DNA of 64,000 nucleotides from Micavibrio sp. UBA6212. Lineage in GTDB: Bacteria; Pseudomonadota; Alphaproteobacteria; Micavibrionales; Micavibrionaceae. Shown here in pieces: positions 9,171 through 18,264 of the stretch. The stretch's first letter is position 1; every line of letters begins with the position of its first letter. The DNA is taken from contig DISK01000015.1 of NCBI GenBank assembly GCA_002421905.1, positions 62,001 to 126,000 of the forward strand. Reading direction: 5' to 3'. Both the position numbers and the translations under genes were made by a program. The notes beneath the pieces were generated by a model, which saw nothing but the letters and a program-made list of their open reading frames with translations, ran no database searches and was not told the origin of the DNA.

Positions 9171-9967
9171 TTGGCCCGCCAGACCACAATTGAAGCTCCG
9201 ATCACGATCATCGGGATACACAGGATTTGCCCCATCGTGACTTGGTCAAAGAGAAAGCCCAATTGCACATCAGGTTCGCGGAAAAACTCAATACAGAAGC
9301 GAAATACGCCATATAGGAGCAGAAACGCCCCCGCAACGACGCCATGATGACGCCGCACTCTATCAACATGCATCAGAGCAAAAAGGATGATAAACAGGAC
9401 AAGGCCTTCCATAGCTGCCTCATAAAGTTGGCTCGGGTGGCGTGGGTCAGGGCCGCTCTGCGGAAACATCACTCCCCATGACGACTCGGTCACACGCCCA
9501 TATAATTCACCATTTATAAAATTCGCCACACGCCCCAATAACAGGCCAATCGGCACAACGGTTGTGGCGATATCTGCAAGACGCAAGAATGACACATGCT
9601 TGACCTTGGCATAAAGAATAAGTGCCGCAATGACGCCCAATGCGCCACCATGAAATGACATTCCACCATGCCAGACCTTTAGAGCCTCCAAAGGCTGGTC
9701 TATATAAACCGGCAGATTATAGAACAAGACGTAGCCAACCCTCCCGCCAAGCAAGACGCCCAGAATGGCCCATGTGATAAAGTCATCAATATCTTCGCGG
9801 TTGGGACGCAAGTGGTCTTTATATAAGCCCGTCAGGTAGAGAGCTACTCTCCAGCCTAGCAGAAAACCACCAACATAGGCCAATGCATACCAATGAACCT
9901 CAAAATGATGCCCCATCACATCAAAAGCAAAGGCCACCGGATCAATTTTCGGAAAAGGAAGTGACAT
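9158..9967 (-). CDS. lgt: Prolipoprotein diacylglyceryl transferase
   Basis: A 269-residue polytopic inner-membrane enzyme that attaches diacylglycerol from phosphatidylglycerol to the lipobox cysteine of prolipoproteins. About seven hydrophobic segments are visible. The Lgt signature region reads LLLGRVANFINGELYGRVTE near residue 140, and HGGMSFHGG lies upstream with the essential His. The DPRHPSQLYEA motif follows. Its ATG shares one nucleotide with the hldD stop (TAATG). A client is present in the window: the FlgH lipoprotein. Confidence 0.97.
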   Translation of the reverse strand: MSLPFPKIDPVAFAFDVMGHHFEVHWYALAYVGGFLLGWRVALYLTGLYKDHLRPNREDIDDFITWAILGVLLGGRVGYVLFYNLPVYIDQPLEALKVWHGGMSFHGGALGVIAALILYAKVKHVSFLRLADIATTVVPIGLLLGRVANFINGELYGRVTESSWGVMFPQSGPDPRHPSQLYEAAMEGLVLFIILFALMHVDRVRRHHGVVAGAFLLLYGVFRFCIEFFREPDVQLGFLFDQVTMGQILCIPMIVIGASIVVWRAKCKS

Positions 9968-10959
9968 TAGCGATATTGATCCGGATTTGACATGTACCCG
10001 ACAACATAGTCACGAATACCATCCTCAAGTGAGGTGAACGGCATGTTGTATCCTGCATCACGAAGTTTGGTCATATTGGCTTGTGTGAAATATTGATACC
10101 GATCCTTAAGTTGTTCTGGCATATCGAAATATTGGATTTTCTCTTTCACGCCTGCAGCGGCAAAAGTTGCAATTGCCAGATCCTTGAAGCTTCGCGCCTG
10201 ACCGGTTCCGACATTGAACAAACCATTGACCTGTGGGTTCTGGAACAGCCAGAGCATGACCTTGACACAATCCTTCACATAGATGAAATCGCGCAATTGC
10301 CCCCCATCCTCATAGTCCGGGTTGTGGGATTTGAATAACCGCGCCGTCGCGCCAGCCGCCACTTGCGGGTACATCTTGCAAATGACGCTCATCTGGTCGC
10401 CTTTGTGGTATTCATTGGGGCCATACACATTGAAAAATTTTAGCCCACACCATTGGGGTGGAATACCACCCTCTTCCTGTTTATAGACAATACTGGACGC
10501 ATATCTGTCCATCAGATGCTTTGACCAACCGTAAGGGTTCAATGGATGCAGGGTCGAAAGAAAATCCGGTTGATCGTGGTCGATAAAACCAGCACCACCA
10601 TCCCCATAAGTTGAAGCGGACGATGCATAGATAAAACGCACATTGCGGCGCGCGCACCAGTTCCACAAGGTTCTGGTCAGAACAAAGTTTGTTTCGATAA
10701 TCAGATCAACATCTTTTTCGGTGGTCGAGGAGATCGCACCCATATGAAAAATTGCTTCAACTTCATTGGCATGTTCGTCCAGATAATCCATCAGACGATT
10801 AGGGGGCACAATGTTATGCAACTTGCGCTTGGCAATATTCTTCCATTTATCCTCTGAACCCAGAGTGTCGCATAAAACAATGCGCTTATGCCCCGCCTCT
10901 TCCAGTCCAGCCACCAGATTCGAGCCAATAAAGCCTGTTCCGCCTGTGACAACAATCAT
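9967..10959 (-). CDS. hldD: ADP-glyceromanno-heptose 6-epimerase
   Basis: A 330-residue extended SDR enzyme converting ADP-D-glycero-D-manno-heptose to the L-glycero form for LPS core. The N-terminal NADP fold reads VVTGGTGFIGSNLV. Residues STYGDG and YGWSKHLMDRY give the SDR Tyr-x3-Lys, and LKFFNVYGPNEYHKGDQMSV is typical of HldD. Its presence shows heptose-containing LPS. It heads the minus-strand hldD-lgt-midA-pgeF set and is divergent from the ubiK-like gene. Confidence 0.95.
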   Translation of the reverse strand: MIVVTGGTGFIGSNLVAGLEEAGHKRIVLCDTLGSEDKWKNIAKRKLHNIVPPNRLMDYLDEHANEVEAIFHMGAISSTTEKDVDLIIETNFVLTRTLWNWCARRNVRFIYASSASTYGDGGAGFIDHDQPDFLSTLHPLNPYGWSKHLMDRYASSIVYKQEEGGIPPQWCGLKFFNVYGPNEYHKGDQMSVICKMYPQVAAGATARLFKSHNPDYEDGGQLRDFIYVKDCVKVMLWLFQNPQVNGLFNVGTGQARSFKDLAIATFAAAGVKEKIQYFDMPEQLKDRYQYFTQANMTKLRDAGYNMPFTSLEDGIRDYVVGYMSNPDQYR

Positions 10960-11117
10960 CTTGATATCCTTTTCCGTTTTATCTTTCGATCAGGGTATAA
11001 AAATTATCCACTGAAACCTGATTAAGCGCTTTTGTGAATGGTTGCAAGCCTACATGATTTAATGGTAACACTCTTTCCACTTCCAAAATCATGCCAGACA
11101 AAAAACAGGTGGCTTTT

Positions 11118-11498
11118 ATGACCATTGATAACAAACTTTTCGAAGACTTGACCCGCGTTGCCAGTGGGGCAGCTACTGTTTTTGTCACTCTTGGCAAACA
11201 GCTTGGTGAAGGATTAAAGGATCAAGTGGGCGAGAAATTCGCGCCGGACTTTATGGCCGGAAATTCTGCGGCCAATGATGATATTGATCGTTTGCAAGGT
11301 GTTGTCACCAAATTGCGAATCGAGCAAGAAGATATGAAAAAGCGCATTGCCGAGTTGGAAGCCATGCTGGGCAAGAAGGTCCCTGCCGCTAAAACTAAAG
11401 TTAAAACGAAAATTAGCGCAAAGACCAAAGCTTCTCCCGCAAAAAAAGTGGCTCCTAAAAAAGCTGTCGTTAAAAAGGCCCCTAAAAAGCGTGCATAG
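11118..11498 (+). CDS. UbiK/BMFP-domain accessory factor with lysine-rich tail
   Basis: A 126-residue protein. Residues 1-80 match the BMFP/UbiK arrangement: an amphipathic helix (LFEDLTRVASGAATVFVTL), then a predicted coiled coil (DIDRLQGVVTKLRIEQEDMKKRIAELEAML). UbiK stimulates aerobic ubiquinone synthesis as a partner of UbiJ; relatives have membrane-fusogenic activity. The last 45 residues are almost only Lys, Ala, Pro, Val and Thr, like a histone H1 tail, which the short UbiK of enterobacteria lacks. The ATG at 11118 is chosen because AGGTGG precedes it; the upstream ATG at 11091 has no such site. Confidence 0.75.
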   Translation: MTIDNKLFEDLTRVASGAATVFVTLGKQLGEGLKDQVGEKFAPDFMAGNSAANDDIDRLQGVVTKLRIEQEDMKKRIAELEAMLGKKVPAAKTKVKTKISAKTKASPAKKVAPKKAVVKKAPKKRA

Positions 11499-11548
11499 TT
11501 TTTCTGCACTTTGGTTCCATCGACAAAACCACGCAGAAAGGACGATTT

Positions 11549-12070
11549 ATGCCGATCTCGAACGACAATTTTGAAGAACAATTTATGGATGATTTCACTA
11601 ACCCTCTAGATGGCGTGGAAAATATTCTAGTTCGTCAGAACTGGAAATATTCCCGCATGAACAGGGATGAGCTGTTTCTGGAACTCAAAGGCAAGCACGG
11701 CATTTATCGCATGATGTTTATGTGGAATGATTCACAAGAAGTTATGCAATTTTGTGCCGAATATGATTTACGGTTGGCCGATTTCAATTATGAACAGGCT
11801 TGCCGGACAATCAACGAAATCAACACAAATTTATGGCTCGGGCATTTCCAGTTACCTGCAGAGAGCATGATTCCCTGCTTCCGCTATACGCAAATGCTCA
11901 AAGGATTGAATGTCGGCATGGAAATTGTCGATCATCTGGAAGAATTGATTCAAATCACAATGGAAGAATGCGATATGCATTATCCCGCCTTTATGATGCT
12001 CGCTTCTGAAAAAACCCACGATGAAGACCAGTTGGCTTTAGCCTTAATGCCTGCGGCAGGATTGTCGTAA
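11549..12070 (+). CDS. YbjN domain protein
   Basis: A 173-residue cytoplasmic protein of the YbjN family (type III chaperone-like fold), recognised from the DELFLELKGKHGIYRMMFMWNDS core and the FRYTQMLKGLNVGMEIVDHLEELI helix. Family members affect motility and stress tolerance in E. coli; no biochemical reaction is established. It ends 1 bp before proC, and the set ubiK-like, ybjN, proC is a conserved alphaproteobacterial neighbourhood. Start: ATG with AGAAAGGA upstream. Confidence 0.85.
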   Translation: MPISNDNFEEQFMDDFTNPLDGVENILVRQNWKYSRMNRDELFLELKGKHGIYRMMFMWNDSQEVMQFCAEYDLRLADFNYEQACRTINEINTNLWLGHFQLPAESMIPCFRYTQMLKGLNVGMEIVDHLEELIQITMEECDMHYPAFMMLASEKTHDEDQLALALMPAAGLS

Positions 12071-12071
12071 A

Positions 12072-12875
12072 ATGATACAGCCTCCCGCCCTTCACGCGCG
12101 ATTATTATTGGTTGGGTGCGGCAAGATGGGTGGAGCCTTGCTCAAGGGCTGGAAAGAACAACGCCCCAATTTATCCGTCACTGTTGTTGATCCTGCTGCA
12201 CCGGATGCTGATTTCCACAGCGCCTCTGATGTTTCTGGATCTTTCGATTGCGTTATTCTGGCGGTCAAGCCGCAAGTCATGACCGAGACCGTAATGCAGT
12301 TGAAGCATCTGGTGTCTCCTGTCACCCTTATTCTCTCTATTGCGGCGGGTAAGCCCATTTCATTTTTTGAAGGTCTTCTGGATGTCAGACAACCCGTTAT
12401 CCGCGTCATGCCCAACACACCTGCGGCAATCGGATATGGAATGAGCGTCTTATGCGCCAATTCCCATGTCACTTCCATGCAAAAAGATCTGGCGACCTTG
12501 CTCATGTCAAGTGTTGGCCTTGCCGAATGGATTGATGATGAAAATCTGATGGATGCCGTGACAGCCCTATCAGGCTCCGGCCCTGCCTATGTTTTTCATT
12601 TGATTGAATCTTTGGCTGAAGCTGGTGAAACCGTTGGATTGTCTCACGACTTATCTATGAAACTGGCGCGGCAAACGGTGGTTGGATCGGCCTTACTGGC
12701 CCAACAAAGTGACCGTCTTGACGCAGCAACGCTTCGTCAGAATGTCACCAGTCCGGGTGGAACAACTGAAGCTGCACTCAAAGTTCTGATGGCCGAACAA
12801 AGTGGGTTAACCGACCTGATGTCGCGTGTCGTCGCAGCAGCCCGCAATCGCGGACGCGAACTGGCTGATAAATAG
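12072..12875 (+). CDS. proC: Pyrroline-5-carboxylate reductase
   Basis: A 267-residue enzyme of the last step of proline synthesis (pyrroline-5-carboxylate plus NAD(P)H to proline). The N-terminal Rossmann motif is LLVGCGKMGGALLKGW. Then come the IRVMPNTPAAIGYGM segment and the ProC signature near residues 210-235 (TLRQNVTSPGGTTEAAL). Length and motifs are complete. It is translated right after ybjN with a 1-bp gap. Confidence 0.96.
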   Translation: MIQPPALHARLLLVGCGKMGGALLKGWKEQRPNLSVTVVDPAAPDADFHSASDVSGSFDCVILAVKPQVMTETVMQLKHLVSPVTLILSIAAGKPISFFEGLLDVRQPVIRVMPNTPAAIGYGMSVLCANSHVTSMQKDLATLLMSSVGLAEWIDDENLMDAVTALSGSGPAYVFHLIESLAEAGETVGLSHDLSMKLARQTVVGSALLAQQSDRLDAATLRQNVTSPGGTTEAALKVLMAEQSGLTDLMSRVVAAARNRGRELADK

Positions 12876-12989
12876 ACTGGTAAATAAAACGCTGCGCTTC
12901 ACTGTCTTTTTTCTTGCAAAATCCATGTTCAGGCCGATATAGCTAGAATGAAACATGTATCATCACTTGAAGATTATTTTGGATAGCAA

Positions 12990-13424
12990 ATGACCGACAA
13001 TAACAAACATTCCGAATTACTTTCCTATACTGCAGAGATTGTGGCGTCCCACCTCTCTCATAATACGGTCGCCGGCCCTGAAATTCCGGCGTTGATTGAA
13101 CGTATTTACAAAACCCTTTCGACATTGGGGGCAGAAAATAAATCGACAACATCGATTGGAGAACGACCACAGCCCGCCGTCCCGATCCGCAAATCAGTCA
13201 TGCCGGATTATATTGTGTGTCTGGAGGACGGTAAAAAGCTCAAGATGCTTAGACGTCACTTGAAAACTGCCTATGACATGACACCAGAACAATATCGTGA
13301 ACGGTGGGGATTGCCGCATGATTATCCGATGGTTGCGCCCAGCTATACCAAGCAACGCAGCAAGCTTGCCAAGGATATTGGCCTTGGAACTTCGGGACGT
13401 AAACCTCCGGGAAAAAAGGGCTAA
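12990..13424 (+). CDS. mucR: MucR/Ros-family zinc-finger transcriptional regulator
   Basis: A 144-residue regulator. The zinc-finger region contains VCLEDGKKLKMLRRHLKTAY and is followed by the family-defining MTPEQYRERWGLPHDYPMVAPSYTKQRSKLAK. MucR proteins are alphaproteobacterial H-NS-like silencers and regulators of surface polysaccharide, motility and cell-cycle genes. It is a single-gene unit with a strong terminator behind it, convergent with sucA. Given the large flagellar locus in this window, flagellar targets are plausible but not shown. Confidence 0.93.
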   Translation: MTDNNKHSELLSYTAEIVASHLSHNTVAGPEIPALIERIYKTLSTLGAENKSTTSIGERPQPAVPIRKSVMPDYIVCLEDGKKLKMLRRHLKTAYDMTPEQYRERWGLPHDYPMVAPSYTKQRSKLAKDIGLGTSGRKPPGKKG

Positions 13425-13448
13425 TCTAGCCCCTTCCCTTCCAAATGC

Positions 13449-13479
13449 AAAATGGCGAGGTTTCCCTCGCCATTTTTAT
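13449..13479. terminator. Bidirectional terminator between mucR and sucA
   Basis: A 10-bp stem, AATGGCGAGG with CCTCGCCATT, has a 4-nt loop. It is followed by a T-run on the plus strand and preceded by an A-run, so it can end both convergent transcripts. Confidence 0.85.
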
Positions 13480-13496
13480 TTGTCCTTATTTTGCCC

Positions 13497-16409
13497 TTAT
13501 ATTGCAGTAATGGCTTCATCAACCAAACGAGCTTGTTCAAATGCGTGGCGTTTGGCGTAACCCGTTGCCGGAGCTGCCGCGGCGACACGTCCGACATATT
13601 TGGGGCGAGATACGTTGTGTTTAATCTGGGTCAGAATATCCTCGATCAATGGATCAACAAAGAACCATGCCCCTTGGTTTTTCGGTTCTTCCTGACACCA
13701 GACAATATCGGCATTCGGATATCTGGCGAACTCTTCTTCCAACACTTTGTCCGGGAACGGGTAAAGCTGCTCGACCCGCAACAGGACGACATCCTTGAGT
13801 TCGCGTTTGTTACGTTCTTCCAAAAGGTCGTAATAGACTTTGCCACTACACAAAACGATGCGTTTAATGTCTTTATCCGCGTTCAGATTGGCGCGGCCAT
13901 CATCCCACAAAACGCGGTGGAATGTACTTTGTCCCGTGAACAGGTCCTCGGTCGAAACAGCCAGCTTATGACGCAACAATGATTTCGGAGCCATGTTGAT
14001 CAATGGTTTCCGGAAGTCACGATGCTGTTGACGGCGCAACGCATGGAAATAGTTGGCTGGAGTTGTGATGTTTGTGACCTGCAGGTTTTCTTCGGCGCAA
14101 AGTTGCAAGAAACGCTCCAGACGTGCAGACGAATGTTCTGGCCCCTGCCCTTCAAAACCATGTGGCAACAACATCACCAGACCGGACATCCTCAACCATT
14201 TGCTCTCAGACGCTGCCAGAAACTGGTCAATGATAATCTGCGCTCCGTTTACGAAGTCGCCGAACTGCGCCTCCCACAAAACAAGAGCTTTTGGTTCTGC
14301 CCATGAATAGCCAAGCTCGAAACCCAGAACTGCAAATTCTGACAACGGGCTGTCATGAACTTCGATCGGAGCCTGATTTTCACTGACATGTTGCAAGGGC
14401 AGGTATTTGTTTTCGTTGTCCTGATCGTACAAAATTGCGTGACGATGCGAGAATGTCCCACGACCGACATCTTCGCCGGACAAGCGCACATGATGCCCTT
14501 CATCAAGCAATGATCCGAATGCCAATGCTTCAGCGGTTGCCCAATCAAATCCAGTGCCTGTTTTGAACATTTCGGCTTTCTGTTCCAATTGACGGGCAAT
14601 TTTTGGATTGATGTTGAAATCCGAAGGGACAGTTGTCAACGCACGGCCCAGCATCTCGAATTTCTCTTTCGAGATGGATGTTGCCCCACGGCGTGCGTCA
14701 CCGTGCGCGACACGCAGCCCTGACCAATACCCTTCCAGATAGTCGGCCTTATTGGGTTTGAAGCTCTTTGTTGCCTCATATGCGTCGTCCAGTTTCTTCT
14801 GGAACTTGACCACCATGTCATTGGCGGACTCTTCACTGAGGACTTTTTGGCCAATCAACTGACGACCATAAATTTCACGTGTGTTATCCAGTGTTTTGAT
14901 TTTCTTATACATCAGAGGCTGGGTAAAAGATGGCTCATCCCCTTCGTTGTGACCATAGCGGCGATAGCAGAAAATATCGATGACCACGTCTTTTTTGAAG
15001 GTCTGGCGGAATTCGGCGGCAAGCCGCGAGACGTGAATAACAGACTCGACATCATCGCCGTTCACATGGAGAATTGGCGCAGAAAGAATTTTTGCCATGT
15101 CCGTACAATAAGGGCCGGAACGGGAATATTTCGGCATCGTGGTAAAACCAATCTGGTTGTTGATCACGATATGAATGGTTCCTCCCACCCGGTATCCAGG
15201 AAGCTCCGACATAATCAAAGTTTCGGCAACAACGCCCTGACCAATAAATGCCGCGTCACCATGCACCAGAATTGGCACCACTTTACCGCGTTCGACATCC
15301 TGACGCTGGAATTGTTTGGCCCGCACACGGCCAATTGCAACGGGGTTAACCGCTTCCAAATGCGAGGGGTTGGCAGTCAGGGTCAAGTGAACCATGTTGT
15401 CGCCATATTTCTTGTCATTGGTATATCCCAAGTGATATTTCACGTCACCTGTGCCCAGAATATCTTCCGGATTGGTGGACAAGCCTTGAAATTCGGCAAA
15501 CAGCGAGGTGTAGGGTTTTCCGACAACGTTGGTCAGAACGTTCAGGCGACCACGGTGGGCCATTCCCAAGACAACTTCTTCGCATCCCAAATCTGCACAA
15601 CGACGAATGGTTTCTTCAACCGATGCAATAAAGCTTTCCCCACCATCAATCCCAAACCGTTTGGTTCCGACATGTTTGGTATGGATAAACCGTTCCAGAC
15701 CTTCTGCGGCGATCAAATGGTCATAGAAACGGGTTTTTTCTTCGTGGGTAAAAGGTGTCTGGTTGCGGGAGGCCTCGATACGTTGTTGTATCCAACTCTT
15801 TTCTTCCGGAGATACGGAATGCAAAAACTCAACACCAATTTTGCCACAATAGATGCTGTGCAAGGCGTCGCGAATCTGGCCGATTGTGGCATAGGTCATG
15901 CCGAGAACGCCGCCGACATAAATCTGACGGTCCATATCCTGTGGCCCGAACCCGTAAAAACTTGGATCAAGTTCCTTGTGATATTCAGCCTGTTTTAATC
16001 CCAACGGATCAAGATCGGCCGCCAAATGTCCCAACGCGCGATAAGCACGGATCATCATCAAGGCAGCGATTGAATCTTTTGTGGCCTGCTCAACATCACT
16101 CAGATTTCCACCTTGTTGGGCAAAGGCTGGACGAGCATATTGATTGGCAGGTACTGCCATCGCGGCAGCAGTGTCAGCCGAAGTCAGATGCCCGAATGGC
16201 GCAGACGGCGCACGATATTCCCCTTCTCCCCAGCTTGCTCCACTCATCTGTTTGAGCAATGATGCTTCATCATCCTGAAGATCGGCAAACAACATTTGCC
16301 AGCTCGGGTCAACCGAAGACGGACTGCGCAGATATTCCCGGTAAAGGTTGGCAATATATTCGGCGTTGACGCCGGTCAGAATTGTTTTGAGTGAGGTTGC
16401 ACTGGTCAT
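13497..16409 (-). CDS. sucA: 2-oxoglutarate dehydrogenase E1 component
   Basis: A 970-residue thiamine-diphosphate-dependent dehydrogenase that decarboxylates 2-oxoglutarate and passes succinyl to E2 lipoate in the TCA cycle. The N-terminal E2-binding helix is TGVNAEYIANLYREYLR. Motifs include GMAHRGRLNVL, the ThDP motif beginning GDAAFIGQG and continuing to INNQIGFTT, FCYRRYGHNEGDEP, and the C-terminal LLPHGFEGQGPEHSSARLERFLQ. Length is standard. sucB and lpd would be expected next but are not here: the convergent gene is mucR. Upstream it is separated from sucD by five unrelated genes, unlike the usual sucCDAB order. Confidence 0.97.
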   Translation of the reverse strand: MTSATSLKTILTGVNAEYIANLYREYLRSPSSVDPSWQMLFADLQDDEASLLKQMSGASWGEGEYRAPSAPFGHLTSADTAAAMAVPANQYARPAFAQQGGNLSDVEQATKDSIAALMMIRAYRALGHLAADLDPLGLKQAEYHKELDPSFYGFGPQDMDRQIYVGGVLGMTYATIGQIRDALHSIYCGKIGVEFLHSVSPEEKSWIQQRIEASRNQTPFTHEEKTRFYDHLIAAEGLERFIHTKHVGTKRFGIDGGESFIASVEETIRRCADLGCEEVVLGMAHRGRLNVLTNVVGKPYTSLFAEFQGLSTNPEDILGTGDVKYHLGYTNDKKYGDNMVHLTLTANPSHLEAVNPVAIGRVRAKQFQRQDVERGKVVPILVHGDAAFIGQGVVAETLIMSELPGYRVGGTIHIVINNQIGFTTMPKYSRSGPYCTDMAKILSAPILHVNGDDVESVIHVSRLAAEFRQTFKKDVVIDIFCYRRYGHNEGDEPSFTQPLMYKKIKTLDNTREIYGRQLIGQKVLSEESANDMVVKFQKKLDDAYEATKSFKPNKADYLEGYWSGLRVAHGDARRGATSISKEKFEMLGRALTTVPSDFNINPKIARQLEQKAEMFKTGTGFDWATAEALAFGSLLDEGHHVRLSGEDVGRGTFSHRHAILYDQDNENKYLPLQHVSENQAPIEVHDSPLSEFAVLGFELGYSWAEPKALVLWEAQFGDFVNGAQIIIDQFLAASESKWLRMSGLVMLLPHGFEGQGPEHSSARLERFLQLCAEENLQVTNITTPANYFHALRRQQHRDFRKPLINMAPKSLLRHKLAVSTEDLFTGQSTFHRVLWDDGRANLNADKDIKRIVLCSGKVYYDLLEERNKRELKDVVLLRVEQLYPFPDKVLEEEFARYPNADIVWCQEEPKNQGAWFFVDPLIEDILTQIKHNVSRPKYVGRVAAAAPATGYAKRHAFEQARLVDEAITAI

Positions 16410-16457
16410 TTTTATTTCTCTGTTTTGCTTAAAAAACCGTTTGAAAGACTGATATTA

Positions 16458-16485
16458 GCACTGTTTTTCAATCAGAAAACAGTGC
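16458..16485 (-). other. Perfect 10-bp inverted repeat in the sucA leader
   Basis: GCACTGTTTT and AAAACAGTGC form a perfect stem with an 8-nt loop, about 50 bp before the sucA ATG and after the last cassette gene. No T-run follows on the minus strand, so an intrinsic terminator is unlikely. It could be an operator or an mRNA leader hairpin. Confidence 0.5.
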
Positions 16486-16526
16486 CAAGATTAAAAAAAC
16501 ACAATTATTCCAGATAAATGAACAAA

Positions 16527-17057
16527 CTATAGTCCAGAGACATCGACTTTTAGCGCAAACGCCAACTCTTTGAGGGCAGCCCTTTCATTCGGTGAAATGC
16601 TGGCATGTTCTTCAGGAGACAAAATTGAACCGGAACTTGAAAAAATATTACGAATTCTGAACCCTGCACGAACAAAAAAAGAGGAAAATGCCGAGCGTTC
16701 TTCAAAAGCCGTGGCCACATCCATGGCCAAAGCCATAATCATTTCTGCTAATTTTTGGGGAATTCTTTCCTGATAACGGGCAATTTCGTCCATCAGGTCA
16801 ATCAAGTCTTCGCACCAGCTTTTCCAATATTGTGAATTGGCCAGAATGATACCCAGAATTTCACGCTCGTTGGTTCCAAGTCGCGTATTTCTGTATAAAG
16901 TTTGCATGCGTTTTTTCAGGACACGATCTTCCGCATTGCGGGATGATCCTCCGCCTTCTTCGTCAGAAATAGAGACCCACATGGTACACCGGTAAACCAG
17001 ACGTGCCAGTTCTTGTTTTTCTTTCGGGTTCAAATCCTGTTTCAGGGAAGATCTCAT
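16527..17057 (-). CDS. Unrecognised protein, paralogue family A, copy 3
   Basis: A 176-residue, mostly helical soluble protein that I cannot assign to a family. It aligns with its two upstream neighbours: an N-terminal LVYRCTMWVSISDEEGG block near residues 19-35, a WKSW (W-x2-W) motif, an AMDVATAFEE helix, and a C-terminal ISPNERAALKELAFAL block. The spacing of an acidic loop followed by a helix is loosely reminiscent of TerB-like domains, which is only a suggestion. Its ATG overlaps the previous gene's stop by 4 nt (ATGA). It is the last cassette gene before sucA. Confidence 0.75.
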   Translation of the reverse strand: MRSSLKQDLNPKEKQELARLVYRCTMWVSISDEEGGGSSRNAEDRVLKKRMQTLYRNTRLGTNEREILGIILANSQYWKSWCEDLIDLMDEIARYQERIPQKLAEMIMALAMDVATAFEERSAFSSFFVRAGFRIRNIFSSSGSILSPEEHASISPNERAALKELAFALKVDVSGL

Positions 17058-17608
17058 GATTTTAGAATCGCCAGCAGATCATTCAACGCATTGTCTTCTT
17101 CCGGAGACACGCCCAAATCTTTATGAGCGTCTTTATCCGTTACGGCCAAGATCATATCATTGGCCTTTTCGGTAAGCCAGGAGAAATACCCTTCATGTTC
17201 GACAGCGTGTTCGGGTTCTTCACGAAAGGCTCTCGCAACGGTCATTCCCACCATCATGGATGCTTTTGCGAATGACTTTTCTTCGTCTTCTGTTCCTTGT
17301 GATTTCAACAAGGAGACTGCCGCGGCAACGTCATCCAGAATAGAATCGTTCTTCGTTTCCCAGCGTGGCCAGCTTTGTTCCTGACGACAGGATTCTTCCG
17401 CCATTTCATTCAACAAGGCTCCGGCTTTGGGGGCTTTGGAAATTTTATTAAGACATCCCAAAAGATGCTGGTGTTCAACCTGCTCTGATCTATCCCCTTC
17501 ATCTGTATCGTCAACATGAGATATCCAGTATCCAATGCGGTACAAAATACCTGAGAGGAGTTCCTGATCTTTTGGCAAAAATCTTTGAAGTTCAGACGTA
17601 TCAGACAT
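17054..17608 (-). CDS. Unrecognised protein, paralogue family A, copy 2
   Basis: A 184-residue acidic soluble protein with no family I recognise. Blocks shared with its neighbours are ILYRIGYWISHVDDTDEG near residues 17-34, WPRW (W-x2-W), MTVARAFREE and VSPEEDNALNDLLAIL. There is no signal peptide or membrane span. The ATG at 17608 is preferred over a TTG at 17620. Its stop overlaps the next gene's start by 4 nt, which implies coupled translation and possibly fixed stoichiometry between copies 2 and 3. Confidence 0.75.
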   Translation of the reverse strand: MSDTSELQRFLPKDQELLSGILYRIGYWISHVDDTDEGDRSEQVEHQHLLGCLNKISKAPKAGALLNEMAEESCRQEQSWPRWETKNDSILDDVAAAVSLLKSQGTEDEEKSFAKASMMVGMTVARAFREEPEHAVEHEGYFSWLTEKANDMILAVTDKDAHKDLGVSPEEDNALNDLLAILKS

Positions 17609-17632
17609 GGAAGAATCCAATCTTTTTATAGT

Positions 17633-18196
17633 TTATAATTTAACGACAATGCCCAAGGTATCGGCCAACAGATTGATAGCCATCCGTTCGTCACGGCTGA
17701 TATTGAGCATGGAATCGGTTGACGGCATTTCCTGCCCGCTGACCACGGCCTTGATCCTTTCGGACAAAATAGCAAGATAGGTTTGAATTTTTTCGATTGT
17801 TGAGACCGTATCGTTAAATTCACGATAGGCTTGGGCAACAGAAATGGCGATTTCCAAAAGGTTGTTTTTGAACGCCCAGATTTCTTTCATCTCGATAACA
17901 CCGACCAAGGCTTCGGTTGCCTTCACACATTCTTCGGGTACGATTTCGATATGACCTTTCCAGCTATCCCAGTTTTTCTTTTGAGCCAGCATTTGTTGCA
18001 TGGCTTCCTGAACAAATTCGGATTTCAAAGTATCTTCGATATAAAATGTAACGATATTCTCCAGCGCCAACATCTCCCGTTGATCGGCTTCATCGCCGCC
18101 GGTTTTGTCACTGGAGGAAACGTAGTAGCCCACCCGAAACGGAAGTCGGATGATCAGGTTTTGTATATCTTCTGGTAATTCGCTCAACGTTGTCAT
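17633..18196 (-). CDS. Unrecognised protein, paralogue family A, copy 1
   Basis: A 187-residue soluble helical protein. Family blocks are LPFRVGYYVSSSDKTGG near residues 18-34, NWDSW (W-x2-W), ISVAQAYREF and ISRDERMAINLLADTL. Pairwise identity with the other two copies looks low (perhaps 20-25% by eye), so the duplication is old or the copies have diverged in function. It lies 24 bp upstream of copy 2 and downstream of the family B pair. Confidence 0.72.
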   Translation of the reverse strand: MTTLSELPEDIQNLIIRLPFRVGYYVSSSDKTGGDEADQREMLALENIVTFYIEDTLKSEFVQEAMQQMLAQKKNWDSWKGHIEIVPEECVKATEALVGVIEMKEIWAFKNNLLEIAISVAQAYREFNDTVSTIEKIQTYLAILSERIKAVVSGQEMPSTDSMLNISRDERMAINLLADTLGIVVKL

Positions 18197-18264
18197 GACA
18201 CGCAGAATATACGAAAAGGAGGATAACTCAAAGTGTATTTTGGATGGGCATTACTTAAACAGGA

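Noticed and set aside
14847..15998. 383-codon plus-strand frame opposite sucA
   Set aside because: It lies wholly within the sucA coding region in antisense. The residue composition (Phe, His, Asn rich) is typical of a complement frame.
16458..16485. Inverted repeat before sucA as an intrinsic terminator of the cassette
   Set aside because: There is no T-run after the stem on the minus strand, so it is listed only as an inverted repeat.
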